From positions 1 through 45,926 of the forward strand of contig CAZZBK010000027.1 in assembly GCA_964652155.1 (NCBI GenBank): 45,926 bases of DNA. The letters are read 5' to 3'. Of this stretch, positions 26,683 through 35,195 are shown one piece after another. Under the pieces are notes generated by a model, which searched no databases, was not told where the DNA came from, and was given only the letters and a program-made list of their open reading frames with translations. Origin of the DNA: CAZZBK01 sp964652155 (GTDB taxonomy: Bacteria; Planctomycetota; Planctomycetia; Pirellulales; PNKZ01). Made by a program: the position numbers and the translations under genes. Positions within the stretch are counted from its first letter, which is position 1. Each line of letters starts with the position of its first letter.

Positions 26683-27198
26683 ATGCACGAAGAAGTCTTG
26701 GTCAAAACGCTGCTCGATTCGCGGGTCCGGCTTATTGCTGGCGCATCGGCCGTTTTGCACGACCTGCATCAGGCCGAGGATGTCTTCCAAGAAGTACTCG
26801 TGCGGGCCTTGCGCATGCGCGAGAGCTTTCCCGACGAGGCCGGGTTGCTGGCGTGGGCTCGCGTCTCGGCCCGCAATCTGGCGATCGACCAAGTTCGACG
26901 GCGCGACCGGCTGGATCGCATTCTCAGCGCGGCGGCGCTGGACGCCGTGGACGCGCAGTTTGAGAAGTCGGCCGATACGGTTTCGTCGCGGATTGAGGCA
27001 ATGCGGCATTGCGTCGAACGCTTGCCCGAGGAATCGCAGCTAATGCTGCGACTGCGCTATGACGCAGGACACAAGGGAGATGAACTGGCTCGTCTACTGC
27101 ACCGTAGTGAGGCGGCCATCTACAAAGCTATGTCGCGCCTGCATCAAGCCTTGAAGAAGTGCATCGACGACCGTTTAGCGGCACAGGGGGTCGGATGA
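26683..27198 (+). CDS. ECF-type RNA polymerase sigma factor
   Basis: A 171-residue sigma-70-family protein of ECF size. Region 2 is seen as LHDLHQAEDVFQEVLVRAL (about residues 25-44) with ARVSARNLAIDQVRRRDR behind it; region 4 is LPEESQLMLRLRYDAGHKGD followed by the helix-turn-helix ELARLLHRSEAAIYKAMSRL. It resembles the Rhodopirellula/Verrucomicrobium type often coupled to a FecR-like anti-sigma protein, and its stop overlaps the start of such a gene here (ATGA). I see no Shine-Dalgarno sequence before its ATG (ATTCATTTATG). It probably directs transcription of the following DUF1592/DUF1552 genes or a wider regulon in response to an envelope signal. Confidence 0.92.
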   Translation: MHEEVLVKTLLDSRVRLIAGASAVLHDLHQAEDVFQEVLVRALRMRESFPDEAGLLAWARVSARNLAIDQVRRRDRLDRILSAAALDAVDAQFEKSADTVSSRIEAMRHCVERLPEESQLMLRLRYDAGHKGDELARLLHRSEAAIYKAMSRLHQALKKCIDDRLAAQGVG

Positions 27199-28490
27199 AA
27201 TCGAACTCCCCCGACGACGATCGGCAAGTGCTGTGGGAATCGCTCACGCGTTATTGTGCCGGAGAGTGCTCGGCGACCGAGGCTGCAGAGCTGTCGACCG
27301 TTTTGGAAAACGATCCGGCCGCTTGCGAGTTGTTCGTCGAGATTGCGACCCAGAGCGTGCTCCTACGCGACCTGGCTCAGGCCTCTTCCGAGCCGGCGAC
27401 GATTGTGCCGTCACCTTCGCGACGCAAGCGGACTCTGCTTTGGACGTTTGCTCTGGCCGCGTCTGTCGTGATTGCCTTTGTCGTGGGGCGAAAATGGTCA
27501 GTGCCGGAAGGAAATCAACGCGAGATCGGTCGCATCGAATCCGCGTCGGCCGTCGTTCAATTTGCCCGGGACGGCAAGTCGATCGAATTGTCGGTCGGCG
27601 ATGCTTTCGAGGCTGGGTCGTTAGCAACCGATGCCATGGAGACTGCGGCCTTACGGCTCACAGACGGAACGTTGCTGTCGCTGGGGACCGATACCGAACT
27701 AGAACTTGTCGAAGACGGCCGTAAGCGAATCGACTTGAAACGAGGAACGTTCACCGCCGACGTCGTGCCGCAGCCCGTCGGCAAACCGATGCTGATCCAC
27801 ACTCCCACGGCCGAGATCGAAGTCGTTGGGACGGCGTTTTCGCTGGCCGTCGAACCCGAGCGGACGCATCTCGACGTCGACGAAGGCTTGGTCCGGGTGC
27901 GACGCTTGGCCGACGATGCAAAGGTCGAAGTGCCCGCCGGTCGCGAGGTTCGCGTGTCGCCCGACGCCGGCGACCCACTCCAACTCGGTGCGAGCACTCG
28001 CAGCAACGCTGCTTGGCGCGTCGACTTTTCAGCCGGTGCGCCGCGCGGCTGGGACGCGGGAGAATGGGTTCCCGAGAATGGCTCGCTGCGTGCCGCTCCG
28101 ACGATTGAAGGTCGTCGCAATCATGCCGTGATCTCGAACAACGCGTGGCGCGATGGCGACCATTCGCTCGCGCGACTCTTCGAGGACTCGGTCGTCCGCG
28201 TCACGCTGAGGCGCCATAAGCCAGCCACGCTCGACGTCGTGCTGTCGCTGCGTGAAGCGGACGGACGGTCGTTCGTCGGCAACGCGTTTCTGCGCAATCG
28301 GCGTAATTGGAACGAGCTGCCAGTCGGGGAGTGGCGAACGTTGGAGTTTCCGCTTTCCGAGTTCGTGCCAATGCGTGACACGTCTTCGCTGCGCATCGAC
28401 GGCAAGGCCGTGTTCAAGATCAGCATCACCACGCGGCAAGAGGCCGCGGGCCTGGAAGTGAAGGACATCGAGATCGTGCGACGCCCGTGA
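27195..28490 (+). CDS. FecR-domain transmembrane protein, putative anti-sigma factor
   Basis: A 431-residue protein starting at the ATG that overlaps the sigma-factor stop. Residues 1-70 form a cytoplasmic anti-sigma-like helical part (LTRYCAGECSATEAAELSTV). One transmembrane helix follows (LLWTFALAASVVIAFVVG, about residues 85-105). The FecR domain covers roughly residues 110-250, with LRLTDGTLLSLGTDTELEL, IDLKRGTFTADVVPQP and AEIEVVGTAFSLAVE. The last 160 residues look like a separate beta-rich domain (RVDFSAGAPRGWDAGEWVP, FPLSEFVPMRDTSSLRIDG), perhaps ligand or carbohydrate binding. Presumably it holds the partner sigma factor inactive and senses an extracytoplasmic cue through its C-terminal domain. 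Confidence 0.9.
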   Translation: MKSNSPDDDRQVLWESLTRYCAGECSATEAAELSTVLENDPAACELFVEIATQSVLLRDLAQASSEPATIVPSPSRRKRTLLWTFALAASVVIAFVVGRKWSVPEGNQREIGRIESASAVVQFARDGKSIELSVGDAFEAGSLATDAMETAALRLTDGTLLSLGTDTELELVEDGRKRIDLKRGTFTADVVPQPVGKPMLIHTPTAEIEVVGTAFSLAVEPERTHLDVDEGLVRVRRLADDAKVEVPAGREVRVSPDAGDPLQLGASTRSNAAWRVDFSAGAPRGWDAGEWVPENGSLRAAPTIEGRRNHAVISNNAWRDGDHSLARLFEDSVVRVTLRRHKPATLDVVLSLREADGRSFVGNAFLRNRRNWNELPVGEWRTLEFPLSEFVPMRDTSSLRIDGKAVFKISITTRQEAAGLEVKDIEIVRRP

Positions 28491-28536
28491 CGATCGCCCC
28501 GCCGATTGCATCCTGCCCTCAAACATTTCTTGTCTT

Positions 28537-30960
28537 ATGAAACAATTCCTGGCAACAACCGTCATCGTCCTTTTGGCGACTTCGTCAAGCGGCGTTGTCG
28601 CCGCCGACTCGCCCGGCCCGTTCGAGCGTGACGTCCGGCCGTTTATGAAGGCTCATTGCGTGAAGTGTCACAACGCCGATAAAGAAGAAGGGGGCCTACG
28701 GCTCGACACGATCGGACCGATCGACGCCGAAGGCCGACACGGCAACACCTGGCCCGAGATTCAGCGCCGGATCATCGACGCCGAGATGCCACCCAAAGAC
28801 GCCCCGCAACCGCCCGAACGGGACAAAAATCGGTTCCTCGATTGGGTCGCCGGCGAAATCCAACGGGCTCAACAAACTCACGGCAGCACGGGCGGCAAAG
28901 TCGTGCTGCGGCGTTTGAATCGCTCGGAGTATCGCGAGACCTTGCGCGAACTGCTCCATCTGCATCCGGCCATCGACACGGCGCGCGACTTCCCCGACGA
29001 CGACACGTTCAACGGCTTCGACAACATCGGCTCGGCGCTCAACATTTCGCCCGTGCAATTGCGGGCCTATGTCGAGAACGCCGCCAAGGTACTTCATCTT
29101 GCATTCCCGACCGGGGCGGCTCCCCGCAAAGAGTATCTGCATATCGTGGCGATGGATTCGCTTGATTATTACGAGGCCTCCGATAAGGTCCGCAAGTGGA
29201 CTCGGGAAACCAACGGGAAGGTGATTCCCAAAGCGGAATTGGAAGCGCAGCGGCGTGCCGTCCAAAGCGGCGTGCCCAAAGTCGATCAATCGCGAATCAT
29301 CACCTTTGGGGTCGTCGGCGAAAGTGAATATCTGCCCGACGGCGTTGTTTTCCCCAACAATGCCCAGGTGCGATGGGCAAGCCGGCCCGCTGGTATCTAT
29401 CGCTTCCGATTCCATGTAAGAGGAGTCGCCAACAAGCGGGGCGACCTGCCATTGCTGGCGGTCTCGCTCGGAGCGCAACCTCCGCACGTCGAGCAGGCAG
29501 TGCTGACCACCGACGTCACCGCCGAGTTCGAAACCTATGAAGTCGAGGCTTATTGTCAGCCGCATTTCAACTCGCTCCGGTTCGAAGTCGCGGCGATGGG
29601 AAACAGAAACTTCTACAAGCGGGGCGTCGCCGCTCCGCGGTTGATGGTTCAATGGGTCGAGATCGAAGGCCCGATCGCGAAAGATTGGCCGTCGCAAGCC
29701 TGGCACGAGTACTTCGACGGAGTGAGCGACGATGACAGCGGAGCGCGGGCCCTGATCGCGAAGTTCGCCGAGCGAGCCTTCCGCCGCCCGCCCGAGCCCG
29801 CACGTCTTGAGCAGTTTTTTGTGTTTTACCGTGCGCGTCGCGCGGCCGGCGACGACTTCCAGACGGCCGTGAAGCTCGTCATGCAGGGAATTCTGTCGTC
29901 ACCCGAGTTCGTCTTCATGATCGAGGCGAAAACGGATACAGCGGCGAAGCGCGTGCCGCTCGACGATTTTGAACTGGCGACGCGACTGGCCTACTTCCTG
30001 TGGAGCGGTCCGCCCGACGAAGAACTGTACGCCGTCGCGAAGTCGGGCACGTTGCGGCAACCCGACGTGCTCAGCGCCCAAACGCGGCGGATGATCGCCC
30101 ACCCGCGGGCCGTTCGCTTCGCCGAGAACTTCACCGGCCAGTGGCTCAAGCTCCGCACACTCGGGCAGATGACTCCGGATACGAAGAAGTTCGTCGAATG
30201 GGAAGACACCCTGCAAGAGTCGATGCGCAAGGAAACCGAATTGTTCTTTCTGCACATCTTGCAGAATGATTTGCCGATCACGCAGTTGATCGACTCTGAC
30301 TTCGCGATGCTCAACAGCCGTTTGGCATACTTCTACGGCATCGATGGCGTAAAGGGTTACGAGTTCCGACCCGTGGCCTTGAACGGCCACAAACAGCGCG
30401 GCGGTCTGTTGGGGCAGGCCAGCATCCAAACGCTCACCTCCGACGGCCTGCGAACGTCGCCGGTCAAGCGTGGGGCGTTCATCTTGGAGAATCTGTTGGG
30501 CGCCCCGCCTCCTCCGCCGCCGAACGACGTGCCGCCCGTGAAGGAGACGACCGGCGCCACGCTCCGCGAGCGGATTGCGTCGCACCGCTCGATTCCGGCG
30601 TGTGCCAGTTGCCACGTGAAGATGGACCCGCTCGGCTTTGCCTTGGAAAACTTCAACGCCATCGGCAAGTGGCGCGAGAAAGAAGAAGACACCAAGCTGC
30701 CGGTCGACCCCAGCGGCGAGTTGGTCGACGGCCGAAAATTCGCGGGCTTTGCCGACTTCAAGCAGTTGCTTTTGTCACGTCGTGACGACGTGGCGCGTTG
30801 CCTGGGCGAGAAGCTGTTGCTTTATGCCCTCGGGCGACCGCTTGATTTCGCCGATCGACCAGTCATCGACAACATTGTGCAGAAGACCAAAGCCGATGGC
30901 GACAAACTCTCAAGCATGATCTTAGCCATCGTCGGCAGCGAACCTTTCATGACCAAATAG
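28537..30960 (+). CDS. DUF1592-type planctomycete cytochrome-like protein
   Basis: An 807-residue exported protein with signal peptide MKQFLATTVIVLLATSSSGV. CVKCH at residues 41-45 is the first haem site, with IIDAEMPPKDAPQPPERD beyond it. VVLRRLNRSEYRETLRELL (DUF1587) is near residue 125. AFRRPPEPARLEQFF (DUF1595), LATRLAYFLWSGPPDEEL (DUF1592), TSPVKRGAFILENLLGAP (DUF1588), the second haem motif CASCH with DPLGFALENFNAIGKW, and LLYALGRPLDFADRPVI (DUF1585) are present in that order. It follows the FecR gene by 46 bases, unlike its three minus-strand paralogues, which lack a nearby sigma/FecR pair. The partner DUF1552 gene is 26 bases downstream. Reaction unknown; haem binding is strongly suggested. 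Confidence 0.93.
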   Translation: MKQFLATTVIVLLATSSSGVVAADSPGPFERDVRPFMKAHCVKCHNADKEEGGLRLDTIGPIDAEGRHGNTWPEIQRRIIDAEMPPKDAPQPPERDKNRFLDWVAGEIQRAQQTHGSTGGKVVLRRLNRSEYRETLRELLHLHPAIDTARDFPDDDTFNGFDNIGSALNISPVQLRAYVENAAKVLHLAFPTGAAPRKEYLHIVAMDSLDYYEASDKVRKWTRETNGKVIPKAELEAQRRAVQSGVPKVDQSRIITFGVVGESEYLPDGVVFPNNAQVRWASRPAGIYRFRFHVRGVANKRGDLPLLAVSLGAQPPHVEQAVLTTDVTAEFETYEVEAYCQPHFNSLRFEVAAMGNRNFYKRGVAAPRLMVQWVEIEGPIAKDWPSQAWHEYFDGVSDDDSGARALIAKFAERAFRRPPEPARLEQFFVFYRARRAAGDDFQTAVKLVMQGILSSPEFVFMIEAKTDTAAKRVPLDDFELATRLAYFLWSGPPDEELYAVAKSGTLRQPDVLSAQTRRMIAHPRAVRFAENFTGQWLKLRTLGQMTPDTKKFVEWEDTLQESMRKETELFFLHILQNDLPITQLIDSDFAMLNSRLAYFYGIDGVKGYEFRPVALNGHKQRGGLLGQASIQTLTSDGLRTSPVKRGAFILENLLGAPPPPPPNDVPPVKETTGATLRERIASHRSIPACASCHVKMDPLGFALENFNAIGKWREKEEDTKLPVDPSGELVDGRKFAGFADFKQLLLSRRDDVARCLGEKLLLYALGRPLDFADRPVIDNIVQKTKADGDKLSSMILAIVGSEPFMTK

Positions 30961-30986
30961 CTTTCCCTCTTCGAAGGATTTCATCC

Positions 30987-32333
30987 ATGCAAAAGTCTTG
31001 GCACCTTTCGCGACGTGAAGCGCTGCGTGGCCTCGGCGCTCTCATCGGCCTGCCGTTCTTGGAAGCGATGACGCCCGTTTCGCGCGCCGCCCAACGAGCC
31101 ATGAAGCCGCCGGTTCGGTTGATGTTCCACTGGCTCGGCACGGCCACGAACATGGACGCGTGGTTTCCGCAAGACGACGGACCGAACTACACGCTGAGCC
31201 GAGCGTTGAAACCGCTGGAGCGACATCGCCAGAACTTCACTGCGATCTCGGGCACTCGGAATTTTCCGGAACTCGATTACGGCGGCGGCCGTGAATTCGG
31301 CCACAACGGCGCGCTGACGTGGCTCACGTCGCACCGCACGATCACCGGCAGCGGCCCTGCCGACATCAAGACCGACAGCTCGGTCGATCAGATCGCCGCC
31401 AAATTTCTGGGAGTCGATACCCGCTTTCCCTCGTTGCAACTCGGCATCTATAAGCCGGGCTTTCACATCCTCTCGTGGTCGGAGTACGGCACGCCGCTGC
31501 AAACGGTCGAAGGTCCCGCCAAACTTTTCGCGAATCTCTTCGCTGCCAAGCGCCCGGCCGAAGTCGCGCAGTTCAAACGGAACGCAGAGCTGAATCGCAG
31601 CGTCCTCGATCTGGTGACGGAGAGCCGTCACGACCTGCAACGTAAGCTCGGCGTGCGCGATCGCGAAAAGCTCGAACAGTATCTGACGTCGGTCCGCGAA
31701 CTGGAGGCGGGCATCCTCCGCGACGAAAAGTGGGCAGACGCACCCCCGGCAAAGACGCATGGTAAGCCGCCGGCACCGACGGCGGACAAATCGAAGGCCG
31801 AGTGGATGCCGACGATGTACCGTTTGATCGCGCTGGCCTTCGAAGCCGATTTGACGCGCGTCGTCGCCTTGGCCGGCGATGGACCGGGAGGGGAATACGA
31901 TTTCATTCCCGGTGTGATCGAAGACTGGCATCCGATCAGCCATCACAATCGCAATGCCGAGAAGCTTGAGCAGATGGCCAAGATCAACGAGTGGAGCATG
32001 TCGCAACTTGCCGGCTTCCTCGACTTGCTCGACGGCATCAAAGAAGGTGAGAACGGCAGCCTGCTCGACAACTCGCTGATCCTGACTGGCGACTCGATGA
32101 CCGACGGCCAACACTGGGGCGGCAACTATCCGATGGTGTTGGCGGGCCACGCTGGTGGCCGTTTGAAGCAGGGTCGGCATCTGAAATTCTGCGAGAACCC
32201 GCGCTATGGGCAAGACCGTTGGCCACTGGCCCGCGTGCCGACGTCGAATCTCTATCTGACGATGCTGCAAAGTGCTGGCGTGCGGGTCGAGAAGATCGCC
32301 GACAGCACCGGACCGCTGGAAGGGTTGGCCTAA
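30987..32333 (+). CDS. DUF1552-domain Tat-exported protein
   Basis: A 448-residue protein with a Tat-like signal (LSRREALRGLGALIGLPFL, residues 7-25) and AAGGA-type ribosome-binding bases before the ATG. DUF1552 landmarks include LMFHWLGTATNMDAWFPQ, LERHRQNFTAISGTRNFP, FANLFAAKRPAEVAQFK, LEQYLTSVRELEAGIL, the histidine pair in DWHPISHHNRNAEKL, and LLDNSLILTGDSMTDGQHW. It ends with LQSAGVRVEKIADSTGPL, matching the DSTGPL-type end of the paralogue at 8121-9443. It is the fourth DUF1552 member here and the only one on the plus strand. It is paired with the DUF1592 gene immediately upstream. Function unknown. Confidence 0.92.
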   Translation: MQKSWHLSRREALRGLGALIGLPFLEAMTPVSRAAQRAMKPPVRLMFHWLGTATNMDAWFPQDDGPNYTLSRALKPLERHRQNFTAISGTRNFPELDYGGGREFGHNGALTWLTSHRTITGSGPADIKTDSSVDQIAAKFLGVDTRFPSLQLGIYKPGFHILSWSEYGTPLQTVEGPAKLFANLFAAKRPAEVAQFKRNAELNRSVLDLVTESRHDLQRKLGVRDREKLEQYLTSVRELEAGILRDEKWADAPPAKTHGKPPAPTADKSKAEWMPTMYRLIALAFEADLTRVVALAGDGPGGEYDFIPGVIEDWHPISHHNRNAEKLEQMAKINEWSMSQLAGFLDLLDGIKEGENGSLLDNSLILTGDSMTDGQHWGGNYPMVLAGHAGGRLKQGRHLKFCENPRYGQDRWPLARVPTSNLYLTMLQSAGVRVEKIADSTGPLEGLA

Positions 32334-32347
32334 ACGGAAGCATGCAC

Positions 32348-33496
32348 ATGAAAAACATCCTCGCCATCGTCGTATTGCTGTTCGGCGTCATTCCGGCTCG
32401 TGCCGAGGCTCCGTTGCCGTCTCCACCCGGCACAACGCTCCGGGTCTATCACATCGGCAACAGCCTCACGCGCAATGTGCCGCTCGATCGACTGAAAATG
32501 CTCTTTGCCAGTATCGGAGGCAAATACGACTACGGTCAGCAGCTCGGCCCCGGCTTTCGGTTGGAAATGCATCTCATCAATGCCAAGCCGGGCACGCCGA
32601 TCGCCCAGATTGGTCGCTACAACCTTGTCGAGCCCTACAGCCAGTACTCCGACGCCTTCAAAAAGTTCACCTTTGACGCCGTCGTCTTGCAGCCGTTTCA
32701 GATGCCGCTGGACCTGGAGGCGAAGCTCGACAAACCGCCCTTCTTTACCGTGGGCGATCTTCAGGCGGCGAGTGCCTTGATTGACTATGCGCGCGGTAAA
32801 ACGAAGCCAGGCAAAGGCCGCTGGGATTTGGAGAATCCCAACACCAATCACGTCGCTTGCGAACGGTTCTACATCTACGCCACTTGGCCCGGGGCTCAAA
32901 GCGTCTTGGAGCACCAACCGCAACCGACGTTCGCGTCGTACTACGCTCAGCCTTACACGGACGGCAAGGTCCCGTGTGCCGACTTCTACGCGCAACTCGT
33001 GGATCGTCTCAACGAGCGCCACGCCGACCTGTCCGTGCCGGTGCGCATGATTCCGGCCGGCGAAGTGATGGCCGCGCTCGACGAGAAGATTCGCGCCGAA
33101 AAGTTGCCAGGAATCGAGGCCTTCTACGCGCGAAATCAGCCGTATTTCGTGAAGTCGCGACGGAACAATCCGAAGCCTTCCCCCTTCGATCCCGATGTGT
33201 TCGATCGTAAAGCCGGTGTGCTGAACTTCTATGCCGACGGCGTCCACTTGAACGACCAGCCGCACAACGGCGAAGACTCCGGCACGATCGGCTCGTACGT
33301 CGCCGCGTTGACCATCTTCGCGACCCTTTCCGGCAAGAGCCCCATCGGCCTGACGGCGGTGCCCTACGAGCAATTCGACGCTACCGCTGATGCGGCCTTA
33401 ATTACCGCAATCCAGAAGACCGTCTGGGACGTCGTCGCCGGACACCGTCGTACCGGAGTGTCTCGGCCTGGGACGGCAGATACCCATATCCAATGA
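32348..33496 (+). CDS. SGNH/GDSL-like exported hydrolase
   Basis: A 382-residue protein. I chose the ATG at 32348: GGAAG lies 7 bases before it and the signal peptide MKNILAIVVLLFGVIPARA starts there; an ATG two codons earlier is possible. HIGNSLTRNVPLDRLKML near residue 32 is a block-I-like motif with the nucleophile Ser in GNSLT, and FYADGVHLNDQPH near residue 300 is the block V Asp-x-x-His. These support a serine ester hydrolase of the SGNH superfamily. Related planctomycete proteins occur next to glycan genes, where carbohydrate de-esterification is plausible; here that is inference. It starts 14 bases after the DUF1552 gene, within the same operon. Confidence 0.75.
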   Translation: MKNILAIVVLLFGVIPARAEAPLPSPPGTTLRVYHIGNSLTRNVPLDRLKMLFASIGGKYDYGQQLGPGFRLEMHLINAKPGTPIAQIGRYNLVEPYSQYSDAFKKFTFDAVVLQPFQMPLDLEAKLDKPPFFTVGDLQAASALIDYARGKTKPGKGRWDLENPNTNHVACERFYIYATWPGAQSVLEHQPQPTFASYYAQPYTDGKVPCADFYAQLVDRLNERHADLSVPVRMIPAGEVMAALDEKIRAEKLPGIEAFYARNQPYFVKSRRNNPKPSPFDPDVFDRKAGVLNFYADGVHLNDQPHNGEDSGTIGSYVAALTIFATLSGKSPIGLTAVPYEQFDATADAALITAIQKTVWDVVAGHRRTGVSRPGTADTHIQ

Positions 33497-33531
33497 ACAC
33501 GACTCTAACCTTCTCCGTTTCTAACCAAGCC

Positions 33532-35139
33532 ATGAAAACACTTACTGCCGTCCTTTTCTGCCTTGCCGCATTGACTACCGCCCCACTCCGTGCCGACCCG
33601 ACAGCAATCGCTGAAAAGCTCAACGGAAAATGGACGGCCGAGACGGGCACATTCTTCAAGCGGGGCGGCAAACCGCCGCTGGACGCCAAGCTCGTCGAGG
33701 AGTTGGCAACTGATCCGAAAGTGACGGCCATTCATTTCGATGCCTGCCCGGTGAGCCTGGAGGTAGCGCAAGCGCTGGCGAAGTCGCAGACGCTGAAGTC
33801 GCTCATGATCGTACACACCGACGTGGGCGAACACGCAAAGCTGAAAGAGATCGCAAAAATCCAGACGCTGGAAGTGATCCACGTCGGGTCGTCAACGTTC
33901 GGCGACGAAGGCCTGATCGTGCTGTGCGAGCTGAAGAACCTGACCCAACTCCGCCTTCGGCACGTGAGTCGCGATCACGAGCAGCCCATCACGGCCAAGG
34001 GACTTAAGGTCGTTGCCGACAAGCTGCCGAACCTGGAAATGTTTCTCATCAACCTGCATCGGATGGAACCGGAAATGATCACTCAACTGGGCCGGCTCCA
34101 GAAACTTCGGAGCGTGATGCTCGAGGAAGTCAGCCCATCGTTCGTGGCCGCGGTGAAGAAAGTGATTCCGAATGCACGGATCACCCAGACCAGACTCGTC
34201 GCCGAGGACAAGACCGATCCAGCTCCGGCCAAACCGGAAGTGGCAAAGCCCGTTGACGAAGCGGACGGATCGTGCTCCACGCCGGACGAACCCCTTGCGG
34301 GAACGGCGGCGGACGAGGCCGTGATTACGAAGTTGCTCGAAGCAATCATCCCCGGTCCGCCGAAGCGCGAGTCGGGTAAAGACGGAGCGAAACTGGTGTG
34401 GGAGAAATCTCCGCTGTTTTTCAGGGCTGCACTCTCGAAGGAAACGGGGCGGGTCACAGCGATCAATGCCAACGGCGTGCCGATGACCAATGATCGACTT
34501 CGCTTGCTCGCGCAGCTCAAGGAATTACGCGATCTCAACTACGGGCACAGCGGCGAGTGGCACTTCAAGGACATTCCGCTTAGCGACTTCGACGGCTCCG
34601 GCTTGGAAGCCCTGGCTGATTCGAAAATTGAATCGCTGCACATCGGCGGATCGCGTTTCGGCAAGCCCGGTGAACATGCCATCGCGAAGATGAAGAATCT
34701 ACGCCGACTCACACTCCGCCACTTGCCGTTGAGTGAGGAAGGGATGACGACGATCGGCAAGCAACCGGGCCTCCGTGAGTTTGGAATTGGCTTGTCTCAC
34801 GACATGGGCCGGAACACCAAGCTTGCCACGGTGATTCCTCTCGTCATGGCCAACCCGAACCTTCAACGACTCTTTATCCAAGAAGCGTTCCTGAAGTGGG
34901 ATAACGGACTATCGACGATCGCGGAGAAAGGCTCGAACCTCGAGAAGATCGAGTTCGGCCGCGGCACGGTCGTCTTTCCTGAAGACATCGATCGCCTCAA
35001 GAAAGCCCTGCCGAACGCGGAGATCGTCACAGAGTCCTACGACCGGGCGCTCCACGGTAACAAGTTCTACGAAAGCCGGCTCAAAGCCGTCATGACCAAA
35101 GACGAGTTCGCCCGACTCGTGGAGCTGGCCGGGAAATGA
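33532..35139 (+). CDS. Exported LRR-like protein, two-part
   Basis: A 535-residue protein. The ATG at 33532 opens the signal peptide MKTLTAVLFCLAALTTAPLRA; an ATG at 33493 overlapping the previous stop would add 13 residues. The first half (about 40-215) has leucine-rich repeats such as LTQLRLRHVSRDHEQPITA and LGRLQKLRSVMLEEVSPSF. A proline-rich linker follows (about 225-260). The second half (about 280-520) has the layout of the neighbouring LRR-like proteins: VTAINANGVPMTNDRLRLL, KIESLHIGGSRFG, LRRLTLRHLPLSEEGM, and an ending with IDRLKKALPNAEIVTES. It is probably a duplicated-domain relative of the gene downstream. Binding partner unknown. Confidence 0.78.
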   Translation: MKTLTAVLFCLAALTTAPLRADPTAIAEKLNGKWTAETGTFFKRGGKPPLDAKLVEELATDPKVTAIHFDACPVSLEVAQALAKSQTLKSLMIVHTDVGEHAKLKEIAKIQTLEVIHVGSSTFGDEGLIVLCELKNLTQLRLRHVSRDHEQPITAKGLKVVADKLPNLEMFLINLHRMEPEMITQLGRLQKLRSVMLEEVSPSFVAAVKKVIPNARITQTRLVAEDKTDPAPAKPEVAKPVDEADGSCSTPDEPLAGTAADEAVITKLLEAIIPGPPKRESGKDGAKLVWEKSPLFFRAALSKETGRVTAINANGVPMTNDRLRLLAQLKELRDLNYGHSGEWHFKDIPLSDFDGSGLEALADSKIESLHIGGSRFGKPGEHAIAKMKNLRRLTLRHLPLSEEGMTTIGKQPGLREFGIGLSHDMGRNTKLATVIPLVMANPNLQRLFIQEAFLKWDNGLSTIAEKGSNLEKIEFGRGTVVFPEDIDRLKKALPNAEIVTESYDRALHGNKFYESRLKAVMTKDEFARLVELAGK

Positions 35140-35195
35140 TGCAGTCGAGCGGATGCGATGAGATGGCGAATACGACCCATGATCGGAGTGCTACG

